Source: Tubulanus polymorphus
Taxonomy: Eukaryota > Nemertea > Palaeonemertea > Tubulaniformes > Tubulanidae
Assembly: GCF_964204645.1 (NCBI RefSeq)
Contig: NC_134027.1
Span: forward strand, 12,326,485 to 12,390,484
Length of the DNA: 64,000 nt
Direction: 5' to 3'
Shown here: piece after piece, positions 11,655 through 20,552 of the stretch
How the letters are laid out: each line of letters opens with the position of its first letter
Position numbering within the stretch: the stretch's first letter is position 1
Notes under the pieces: model-generated
The model's input: only the letters and a program-made list of their open reading frames with translations
Database searches by the model: none
Told to the model about the DNA's origin: nothing
Made by a program: the position numbers and the translations under genes

Positions 11655-12066
11655 TTTCCCCTTTGATTATTTGTTATTTGTTCTCTCATCAATTTCGTCT
11701 CTGACTTAACTTGTATTCACCTTTGTTTTAATTTAAGTGCCCCCTAGTTTGTCTTTCTTTTTACTACTGACTTTAAGTTTCATTTATATTTATACTCACT
11801 ATTGTTGTTTATAATCACCCCTTAGTTTGCTTCCCTTTAATCTATTTTAGCGTGTAACTGTTTCTACGTTAATTTTCCTTTAGTTTGTATCATCTCTGAT
11901 TACTTGAATTAGTCTCTTTGTCTCTGGATTGTATATATATCTCATAATTTCTGTAGTATCTCATTATTCCTGAAGATGACTATTAGGATATAGTCGAAAC
12001 GTTGAAATAAACTACTATCTCGAAGTTTCATTTTCGGACTTTTTATTATCATTGTGGGATTCTCTC
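11655..12066 (+). other. Penelope-like 3' UTR and tail
   Basis: A T-rich 300-nt stretch follows the stop codon. The hammerhead-like motif and a tail ending at the 13-bp target duplication come next. An AATAAA hexamer occurs at 12006-12011. Confidence 0.7.
11953..12015 (+). ncRNA. hammerhead-ribozyme-like motif of the Penelope-like element
   Basis: The core CTGAAGA (11970-11976, fitting CUGANGA) and GAAA (11996-11999) bracket a 6-bp stem II, GACTAT/ATAGTC (11978-11983 with 11990-11995). Stem III is only AC/GT (11999-12000 with 12001-12002) without a loop, so cleavage would need a dimer. The predicted cut is after T12003. Stem I is TTC/GAA (11967-11969 with 12004-12006), an internal loop, then GTAGT/ACTAC (11953-11957 with 12011-12015). 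Hammerhead motifs are known from Penelope-like elements. One odd point is the unpaired T11977 before stem II. Confidence 0.65.
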
Positions 12067-12079
12067 CTCATATGAGATG

Positions 12080-12262
12080 ATTTTTTTTATAATTTCGACT
12101 TATTAAGTCGAATTTCGACATAATAAGTAGAATTTCGACTTAATAAGTCGAATTTCGACATAAAAAGTCGAATTTATTAAGTCGAAATTAAAAAAGTCGA
12201 ACTTATTAAGTCGAAATTCGACTTATTATGTCGAAATTCGACTTAATAAGTCGAAATTGTGA
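12080..12262. repeat. array of TTCGACTTATTAAGTCGAA palindromes, right block
   Basis: This has the same palindromic motif as 7735-8070 and is the interior of the second MITE unit, resuming after the retroelement insertion. It is followed by the right terminus TTTTCTCGTATGTCACC and then AGGGGCTTCC. Confidence 0.85.
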
Positions 12263-12896
12263 AAAAATTTTCTCGTATGTCACCTAGGGGCTTCCGTACA
12301 TTTCTTTCTAATCCGCCTGGAATACGGTTCAAAATAAGCAGTGCACGCGGCTAGCGTTTCCGAATTCCTTATTAGGTGAAGAAGGGGCGGAGACTAATGT
12401 TTTTGCCGACCGCGATGTTGCTGCTGCTCGAGAGCGAGACTACGCCGCCGTGCCGATCCGCCGCCGCGCTGGCCGAGAAATTTTACGACTCTAACGCGAC
12501 TCTCACCGCAGTTCTTAGGGTCGTTACTTTTGATTAAAAAAGTGTATTTCAGTGCTGCCGCTGAGAATGACAGCTGCGCGCGCGAGAGCGTAATTCTCCG
12601 GGATTCGAACCTGCGCGCCGAACCGCGTGGCACCGGGCCGCGGCCGCGTTTTGTTATTATGAATTCGCCCCTGTTGCTAAGGGAATTTCAGCTATTTTCA
12701 ACTCGATCGATCAACGCTGTTCATTGTTAAACTATTCATCAACCCAATCTTGTTCGAAATTTCATGAAATAAATACATTCTGAAATAACCCGATCCATAA
12801 GTTACCGTATTTTAGTTAGTGGAATGCCGGGTTTTAGCTTGACGTAATTCTACTTCCGATTTCCCCATGAACTTCAAACCGGACGTCAAGTGACGT

Positions 12897-14084
12897 CATT
12901 TTTTTGACGCCTTATAAAACGTTACCATTATGAAACCTAAACAATGACCATTCAGCGTCATTTTACAAACGACAACCGTAAATCGATGTGCAAAACGTCA
13001 CAGGTTTATGTGTACAAGCTATTTGGCAAAATATTATTGATAAAGATGTAGAATGGCTCCCTGTGATTATATAATGACCTCTATTTGAATGTTGAAATGT
13101 TATATTGCATTGAATATCATGATAAGACGTATTGTAATAGTAAAGGATGTATGATTATATCAGGAGCGGCAGGCATAAATAGAAATGATAAGTAAATCGG
13201 ATTATTCGGTTAAATGGCGGATGTATACACGATTTGGAAGTCTGATATAAAAGTCGGACCCTGACATGGGGATGCTAGTGGAATGACGAAGCTATCTACG
13301 ATCTGAGTAGGGCCGGCGTGAATTTCATCGGCGGCTACAAGCGGTCTATGTAAACAAATAATTTCAATTTTCAAATGTTTTAGAAAATATGTTCGATATT
13401 AGGGGTATGCAGGTTTCATGAGATTAACAATCTATAATAGCATAGCTGTCATATACGGCTCCGTGTCCACTGATGGCATGTGTATAAGGTGACAATTCAA
13501 TTCAATACTTTATTGATCCTTATTACATTGAAATTCCGGGATGAAATTCCCAAATTCAATAAAGTTACAAATTTTAGGATAAGAAAATACAAAATACAAG
13601 ACACATGGGAAATTCATACAGAATAACATGAATAAGTTATTTAAATGACGATGTCTACTTCAACCCAGACTCAAGTCTAGGATCGAGTGACAGCCAAACC
13701 CAACCGGGACCGGGCCGGCTGGCTACACGATATGCTCGAAGTCATGATGAAGCAGACATCAGAAGAGCTCTTTCTTCAACCATGGAGGCAATGAAGTTGC
13801 AGATCAGCTTAGAGCAAAAGTGAATCGAAGTCGGTCACAAGTTGACAATTTTTTTTTTAATTAGACCAGTCGAAGACTGTATCATCTACCCAATCGCCAA
13901 ATCTCATAATTCCCCAAATTTCTTAAAACTTCGATTTCAAATTTGCAATTCCACATTAGCTTATCCCAGAAATTCTACATTTTTTCGCAGGCGTCAAATA
14001 ATTTATTAAAGTTAATTTTCTTGTTTCTGACTTTGTCAGCTAGTCAGAATCGGTTAAGAAGACACTTCGTAGTACCCACATATA
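12897..14084 (+). repeat. right arm of the 1.18-kb inverted repeat
   Basis: This is the partner of 8221-9404. From 12897 to about 14025 it is a repeat inserted into X copy 1: compared with X copy 2 it falls exactly at the gap between 'gacgtcattttttt' and 'ctgactt'. From 14025 to 14084 it is X itself. The minus strand looks like the 3' end of a non-LTR retrotransposon, with AATAAA and a TTGAA-type tail near 13495-13510. The short frame near 13645-13825 has stops and is not a gene. Confidence 0.8.
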
Positions 14085-14107
14085 CGCGTTTACCAAAGTG
14101 ACGTCCC

Positions 14108-14128
14108 CCGGGCGCCTTCGGCGCCCGG
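14108..14128. repeat. terminal hairpin of repeat X, copy 1
   Basis: The hairpin is CCGGGCGCC, loop TTC, GGCGCCCGG. It is followed by a short spacer and CTAA-T at 14136-14140. Copy 2 has the same hairpin with a compensatory C-G to T-A change at the top of the stem. Confidence 0.8.
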
Positions 14129-15590
14129 CGTCCGTCTAATATGAAGTAGATGAAATCTAAGTGACGGACGCTTCGTCACTGCAGCTTCATTGAATTGTTC
14201 ATACTAAGATTAAGAAATCATAACGATTCGAAGCAACCTCGATCACGTACGTATGGAGTGTAACAAAAACACTCAAAATAGTGTCAGTGACTAAAGGAAC
14301 ACCGAGAAAATTAATTGTTGTCAATGAAACTGGAGAGAAACTCTTATTAACTCTTAAAGTCTATCAATTTTATTTCGATATTGAAATTGTTCTGTAGATT
14401 TGGGCCCCGAGCATTAAATTATCGAAGAAATTAAATCAATTCTTATAGTTAAGCTTGGAAAAATGAAAACTAATGCAATATAGTTAAGTGGTGGGGGAAA
14501 GAAGATGAAACTTCAACTTTAAGGTTCGATTAATTTCTGGTTATCAAAAATTTTGGCTTATATTTCGATTAGGAAAATTATGACGAACCTGTTCATTTGA
14601 TCTCTAGATAAAATGAAATTCAATTTTCTATGAACAAAACTTGACCAATTTCTGAACTAAATATAAACTGGTCTTTGGCTACCAGGGGTAGGTCGGTTTA
14701 CCACTGCTAAAAAGATTACTATTTCGATTTAGATTGTATCAGGATTTTTTTATGGTTTAAACAACTTTGTAAAACCCGAAATGTAAAAACCGACATTATG
14801 GTGAAACTGAGACGGTTTGCAAGATCGAACAATTTGACCTGGTGTAAATTTAGAAATTAGCTCCATTTGAAAAGTAAAGGAAGACGAGAAAAAATGAAAG
14901 ACACCTTCATTCGCATAATTTTTTTCTGCCAGAAAAAAAATCATATAAATTATCAGCAGTAAAATTCAAATGTCAATACAAAAATTGATCTCTCGCGAAA
15001 AATATTTATTTGTTTCTATTTCTCGGGGAATGTCGAGTACCGGGAATCTATGGCCAGCGGTACCGAATTCCTTATTCGGTGAAGGGGTGGAGACTAATGT
15101 TTTTGCCGACCGCGATGTCGTTGCTCCTCGGAGCGAGACCGTGCCGATCCGCCGCGCTGCCGTGACATTTTAAGCAAATCGTACGACAACGCGACTCATC
15201 GCAGTTGTAGGGTCATTAAATTTGATAAATGATTACATATTTCAGCGCTGCGGCTGGGGTTGACTGTCGAACGCGCGCGCGAGAGCGTAATTCTCCGGGA
15301 TTCGAACCTAGTGCGGCGAACCGGCGGGCGCCGGCGCGGTGGTTTGTTTATTATGAATTCGCTCCGTTGCTAAGGGAATTTCAGCTATTTTCGAACTCGT
15401 TCGATCAACGCGGTTCATTGTTAAACTTTTCATCGACCAAATCTTGTACGAAATTTCATGATATAAATAAATTCTGAAATAACCCGATCCATAAATTGCC
15501 TTATTTTTAGTTAATGGGCTGCCGGATTTTAGCGTGACGTAATTCTACTTCCGATTTCCCCATGAACTTCAAACCGGACGTACTCTAATA

Positions 15591-16413
15591 TGGAATACCT
15601 CAAGGGCCATACGACTTACGAGTTACGTTTTACGACTTACGAGTTACGTTTTACGAAAATACGATTTACGTTTTACGAGTTACTTATACATTTCCTACAA
15701 TACGTTACGATTTACGACTTACGTTTTACGAATTACACGTTTTTCACTAATTGGCTTCGGATATCCGAAGCGCGTAATTCAAAGAACGGGTTTCAAAATG
15801 AAGTCGAATTGTCATTTCAAACAGCATAATAAGAGTAATTTATTGTACATAGTGAATCAATCTCGACTGCAGTGGTCTATTACAGGGCAGAAAATCTGCG
15901 CGTTGGCCATATGCTGTGCGAACCTTCTCAAAATCTATCAAATGCTGACAATACATTTCACACTGACTGATGACTGCCCCGTTACGTGCACGATGATTTT
16001 AATAGACGATATTTCAATAGATCTTAGCTGGAAATTATTTTAATAATTAGAACAAGATTCATCAATTTAGAAAAAATGTATTTATTTTTTTGAAAACACT
16101 AGGCTGCATCCATCCATCATCGTTACAGTTATTCGTCTAATAATTACACCCACACAGTGAAATGCCTTCCACGTGGCCACTGTCCTTGAACTCTTGCGAA
16201 CCGAAACTCCAACACTTAACTCGTAAATCGTAACTCGTAATTCGTAAAACGTATTTAAGTTGTAATTCTTAACTCATAAAACGGAAGTCGTAACGAATAT
16301 TCAAGGAAATGTATAAGTAACTCGTAAAACGTAAATCGTAACTCGTAAAACGTAACTCGTAAGTCGTAAAACGTAACTCGTAAGTCGTATGGCTCTTGAG
16401 GTATTCCATACTC
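15591..16413. mobile_element. palindromic MITE built of TTACG/CGTAA steps
   Basis: The termini ATGGAATACCTCAAGGGCC and its near reverse complement frame about 150-bp inverted arms. The arms are made of short repeats such as ACGACTTACGAGTTACGTTT. A 450-bp unique middle separates them. It sits inside X copy 2, beside an ACTCT that is repeated on the far side. The apparent 79-110 aa frames at 15590-16043 and 16389-16721 are repeat-derived. Confidence 0.7.
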
Positions 16414-16509
16414 TGACGTCACTTTTTTCTGACTTCGTCAGTAAGTCAGATTCGGTTAAAAAGACACCTCGTAGTATCTACATATACGCGTTAACCAAAG
16501 GGACGTCCC

Positions 16510-16529
16510 CCGGGCGCTCGAGCGCCCGG
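16510..16529. repeat. terminal hairpin of repeat X, copy 2
   Basis: CCGGGCGCTCGAGCGCCCGG is a perfect 20-bp palindrome at the 3' end of X copy 2. It keeps base pairing while differing in sequence from copy 1. Confidence 0.8.
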
Positions 16530-16540
16530 CGTCCGTCTAT

Positions 16541-17768
16541 AATTAGATTTACATATAAGAAGTCGGTGACCAGCCCAAACAAAAGGGCTTACAAGTCACA
16601 ATTTGTAAGCTTGTTTGTGACAATTATACAAGTCATAAAGAACATCAAGATTAACATAGCGACAGTCATTGGCCAAATATATACGGAAAAAAAAAAAAAA
16701 TCAACTACGATAGGCAGATAGTACAGGAGAAAAAGTGATTAGACTTGTTTTATTTAAACACGAATTCATGTTTGTCCACTAGGTAGGCTGATGAGATATA
16801 ATTTGAAAATTCTTCATGTTTAATTTGTGAAGCACTTATGTGAATATTCACTTTGTATAAACTATAACAAGGAATTATAGTACTTATCCTATCCTATGGG
16901 ATCATTTCAGAAGCAAATTAGTTTTTATTTGACAGTTTTGATTGTTATGGTAGGCCTACAAAAAGCGAAGTAGAATTGGTTGATTTAGGGGAATGAGTTA
17001 ACTTTATATGAATGCAATATGCAGAATGCAACGTATTTTCCTTTTAACGTAGCTTTTGTTTTCTGCTGATTTTTGTTTCTTGACATATTTTAATTTTTTT
17101 GTGTTAAGAACCTATTAAAATGAATACCATAACTTTTAAACTGCAGGACTGTGGTATATAGTTAAATAACTGATTCTTGGTTCCTTGTAAAACAGCAACA
17201 ATTATGGGGTTACATACCAAGGTGTTGTGTCTGGATTCATGGATATTACGTATATACATGTGTGCACGAAAAGCATTCAACTGTGACTATCCATCACAAT
17301 CACTGTCTCCAACTTTTGACCAGCCAAAGAACTATAAAAGGCCACATAAATCTATTATCTTGGATAACATTTTATTCTAACAATTAAAATCACATAAATC
17401 TATTCAATAACACTTAGCCTATGTAATCACTATCATTATATATAAATATAAGGATAATAATAAATGAGCCATTTATGATTCGTTGGGAATTTTACATACA
17501 TTAGCTTTAGAAACTGAACTCCTAACAAATCAGAAATACAGATTTCAAACTCTTTTAGATTGACTTATAAATGAAATGAGCGGAGCTTCACTATTTGCAA
17601 CTCAATGTTGTCACTGGTACACCATATTCTAGGGAATCATCTTTAAATGGATACTTCAAAATAAAACTGGACTGAAATGTGACAAAATTAAAAGTTTGTC
17701 ATCAAAATGCAAATGTAGATTTAGAATGCAGAATCATTCTCTTTAACTACCAAATTTTGGTAGAAATA
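16541..17768. other. gene-free stretch, nothing recognised
   Basis: This is AT-rich intergenic DNA. The open frame at 17177-17380 shows no recognisable domain. Confidence 0.5.
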
Positions 17769-17926
17769 CAGTCTTAGTCCCTTATAATGCCGCCCTTATC
17801 AATGCCACTATGCTCACATTTCTCAAATTTTCCCAATCTAACTCAAATTCAATGGAAATACTATTCTTTATAATGCCAAGTGTTTTTCATTGGTCCCAAC
17901 AGTGACATTATAAAGGACTTATACTG
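17769..17926. mobile_element. small MITE, 158 bp
   Basis: The inverted termini are CAGTCTTAGTCCCTTATAAT and, from the other end, CAGTATAAGTCCTTTATAAT. A TA precedes the left end; the right flank is CA, so a TA duplication has decayed or is absent. A Tc1/mariner-type origin is possible. Confidence 0.6.
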
Positions 17927-18599
17927 CACTAAATTCCAATTTTCTATCACATGAACTCTGACACTTGACCACAGATAGATATCTATTATACCACTTAGAG
18001 GCTTAAAAAATTGGTACGTGTCAATATCAGTAACCCATTTCTTTCAATCGAATCAGTTACTCAGTTTAAACACTAAATATTTGACAAGTTTCATGTTGAC
18101 ACAAGGAAGTGAAACAAAGCAAACCTAACAATTATTTTGATTCAATCTCATCTTGAACGCAATATGCAAAGTCTACTTTTAACTCACAGTGACAAAATAT
18201 TTCATTTGTTATATCTGTTCGTTCTAAATGTTCAAATTGTTTATAGTAGCCTCAGATATAAATGTATTTGAACATATACCTGTGGGTCTGCTGCCCTTAT
18301 CATCAATGCCATAATAATCAATATTTTTGTTGACCAATAAATTGATGTTCTTTTACTGGTATTGTACTATATGCTATCAATCTATTGATGACAATGATTC
18401 ATTAACTACGTACACAATCAACTGTGTTTATGCCTGTTATATCCATACAGAATAAATCAATTGGGACACATGCAACATTTTTGATGCGCAGAAAATAAGA
18501 ATTTGTTTGTTACTTCAAATATTACAAGTGTTTCATATTTATGATAAAGGGGTTTATATGTATCTAGCAGGAAATCCAACAAAGCTACTCTAAAGTATT
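17927..18599. other. gene-free stretch
   Basis: No gene, RNA or clear repeat structure is seen. Confidence 0.5.
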
Positions 18600-18850
18600 A
18601 CAGACGATGAACTGCTCCCTGGACCAGGGGTCGATGGACAATCTGGGATAATTTCAATATTCAATGCCACCTGGTGAACATATAAAGCAATCAATGATCT
18701 TCAAACTCAACACAATGATAGATCATGTGATGAGCTAGAATAGGCCTATAACAATTGATTGTGGTTACAATATATGCCGAGGTACGTTATTCCACTATTC
18801 AACATCCTGGTGAACATACAGAAACAGATATCCTAAAATTCACAAATTCA
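18600..18850 (-). repeat. pearl-like repeat fragment (right end and cores)
   Basis: Read on the minus strand, it carries two diverged copies of the core phrase 'gttcaccaggtggcattgaat' (shortened) plus the terminal 'cccctggtccagg'-type end. These are also found in the complete copies at 28354 and 42723. Confidence 0.6.
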
Positions 18851-18958
18851 TATTAATGACAAATAAATATTCTGCTTATGATCAGTTTTATACAACTCAT
18901 GCAGTTTATGTTCCTACAAATCCTTGTATTTATCAGTTCAGTATATGTATTTTGTTAG

Positions 18959-20036
18959 GGGATCATTCATTTAATACGTACGCTTAAATTTGAATTTTTA
19001 AACCCCCCTCCCCCTCAGCCATTTTTTCATATACATTAAGCATTACAGTACGCAATCAGGGGCGGATCCAGGGGGATGAGTAGACAGTATTGGAAGGAAA
19101 TTTAAGGGCACCCTTCTGATCTTAGGGCACACCCAGTATCCAGGTCAATGCGAGCGCCGAAAACTTTGAAAATATGGTACCATTTAAAGGCTTTTAGAGG
19201 GCTTCTAGAGGCTAGCAGCGCAATCCAGAATAAACGAATCCGAGACAAGATTTCAACAGATGCGGATAAAAAATGAAGCTGGCGAACCCATGAAAGAATG
19301 GTTGTCGCCAACTTCAAGATCAACAATGAATTTCACAGAAGACACCCATGAAAAACACTGGCATTGTTTTTTATATTTTCCCTAGTGCCCCTATAATCTT
19401 TAAAAGTGCCCCTTAACAATTATACAGAATACGGCTAAGTTGCCCCTTCATTGTTAACAATCGGCAAAAATTGCCTCGTCTTCACATTTATCCGTATGTC
19501 GTGTGCCGTATTCCAAAGCAAAAGTGCCCCTAAAATTTTAAAAATTAGGCAAAAAAGTGCCTTTTTCTTCAGCATTCACCGCAAATTAAAGCCTGACCCT
19601 TGAAAAGGCAAAGTGCCCTTTTCTTCAACATTTTCCGCGTAGTGCCCTCTTCTAAAGTACGAGTGCCCCCTTTAGTCCTCCCTGAAAATGCAAGGACAAG
19701 GTGCCCTCATCTAAAGCATTAGTGCCCCTTGAAAAAGGAAAGTGCCCTTTTTAATTCATCATGATTAAAGGCCTAATATCAAATATGATTATCGCTCCTC
19801 ACTTTCTCGGCAGCAGTATTTACCGATTAATTTTATAATTATGCCCGGATTCCGGACACGGAATTAGCGGTTGCTGAAATAATGCCGTCAAAAATATTGC
19901 CGGTGAAATTTCGAAGGGCACTTAAAAATTCTAGACCGTATTGGGCAATACGGCTAATACGGTCTGGATCCGCCCCTGGCAATTGCACTGACCCCTCCCC
20001 CCTCTCCTAATGCACACGTAATAAATGAATGACCCC
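18959..20036. mobile_element. Harbinger-type MITE with TAG target duplication, containing a nested MITE
   Basis: The left end GGGATCATTCATTTAATACG and the right end, reverse-complemented, GGGGTCATTCATTTATTACG are inverted repeats. Both are flanked by TAG (18956-18958 and 20037-20039). A 3-bp duplication and termini beginning GGG suit PIF/Harbinger. Most of the interior is a second MITE at 19057-19978. Confidence 0.7.
19057..19978. mobile_element. hAT-type MITE nested in the Harbinger-type MITE
   Basis: The termini are CAGGGGCGGATCCAG and its exact inverse. GCAAT flanks both sides, shorter than the usual 8-bp hAT duplication. The interior is rich in AGTGCCCCT/AAAGTGCCC phrases. The frame at 19102-19326 is not a gene. 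Confidence 0.75.
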
Positions 20037-20084
20037 TAGGGGTCTAAGAATTCATCGACTTGCTGGTTGGAGGGGTCAGGAAAT

Positions 20085-20215
20085 TTTAAACTAGGGGTCC
20101 AGGGACACCATGCCCACTTGGAAAGTGGTTTCAGATGCTCAACAATCTAACAATTTCAATATTCAACGCCCCATCAAAAGACCTTGAAAAAATCCAATGA
20201 CCTTGAAACTCGTCA
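20085..20215 (-). repeat. pearl-like repeat, solitary right end
   Basis: Read on the minus strand it shows the terminal signature of the family: CCAAGTGGGCATGGTGTCCC followed by TGGACCCCTAG. It also holds part of one core with GGGGCGTTGAATATTGAAA. Confidence 0.75.
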
Positions 20216-20552
20216 TTTAAATTCGCTCCATTTGTATAGTAATAGGCTCAGCCTACGGCTGGCCTAAAAAGTGAAGTGTCTTCAAAATTTCCCAAAATAA
20301 CTGGATTTCGTCTATGGACATACAAATGGATAAAAAGTGAACACCATAGCCCGCCGAGACAAAAATATGGCTGTCAGATGTTCAACCCTACATCCCAAAT
20401 CTTAAGCATTACTACCAGCTATGTATCTAAAGAGGTCAATTTACCTCCCATAGATGCTTACATACCTATGAATTGCCCCCAATAACAACAAGATCAGTCA
20501 GTTTTTAAAATATGGGCCTGCTGGTACAGTATTCAACCAAACCATTTTACGA
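20216..20552. other. 3' flank of the GFOD gene
   Basis: This is downstream of the minus-strand GFOD stop codon. No convincing polyadenylation signal is seen close by. The frame at 20276-20485 is not supported as a gene. Confidence 0.4.

Larger units (their letters stand above)
8132..12066 (+). mobile_element. Penelope-like element insertion, 13-bp target duplication
   Basis: The insertion is bounded by CATATGAGATGAT on the left (8119-8131) and right (12067-12079). From the 3' end inward it holds a tail, a hammerhead-like motif, a 3' UTR and the complete RT/GIY-YIG frame. Upstream of the ATG there is no ordinary 5' UTR. Instead 8221-9404 is an inverted copy of 12897-14084, and 8167-8222 is an inverted copy of the element's own tail 12014-12069. 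Inverted material at the 5' end is known for Penelope-like elements. Here the source of the long segment is recognisable downstream DNA. Confidence 0.8.
7692..12299. mobile_element. palindromic MITE, dimeric, interrupted by a Penelope-like element
   Basis: The outer termini are inverted repeats: left TATGGAAGCCCCTAGGTGAC and right, reverse-complemented, TACGGAAGCCCCTAGGTGAC. They are flanked by CATTTC on both sides (7686-7691 and 12300-12305), a likely target duplication. A third terminus at about 8081-8110 closes a first 415-bp unit. The second unit starts near 8111 with a degenerate end and is split by the retroelement, resuming at 12067. There is no coding capacity. Confidence 0.65.
1110..14139 (+). 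mobile_element. Helitron-like repeat 'X', copy 1, heavily interrupted
   Basis: Four blocks match copy 2 (14140-16540) in the same order: 1110-1402 with 14140-14480, 7258-7691 with 14486-14950, 12300-12896 with 15045-15590, and 14030-14139 with 16425-16540. Between them sit a 5.85-kb TIR element, a palindromic MITE dimer holding a Penelope-like element, and a 1.1-kb repeat. The 3' end is a 9-bp GC hairpin (14108-14128), a short spacer and CTAA followed by T, which is the layout expected of a Helitron 3' terminus. No Rep/helicase frame is visible, so this would be non-autonomous. The Helitron assignment is inferred; the block order is seen directly. Confidence 0.5.
14140..16540 (+). mobile_element. 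Helitron-like repeat 'X', copy 2
   Basis: It starts directly after the end of copy 1 (head to tail) and begins TATGAAGTAGATGAAATC. It carries the same blocks as copy 1 and is interrupted once by a palindromic MITE (15591-16413). The 3' end is the hairpin at 16510-16529, then a spacer and CTAT. A GACGGACGC near the 5' end is the inverse of GCGTCCGTC beside the 3' end, a small asymmetric terminal inverted repeat like that of Helitron-type elements. The open frames 14750-14944, 14970-15173 and 15229-15477 are not conserved between copies. Confidence 0.5.
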
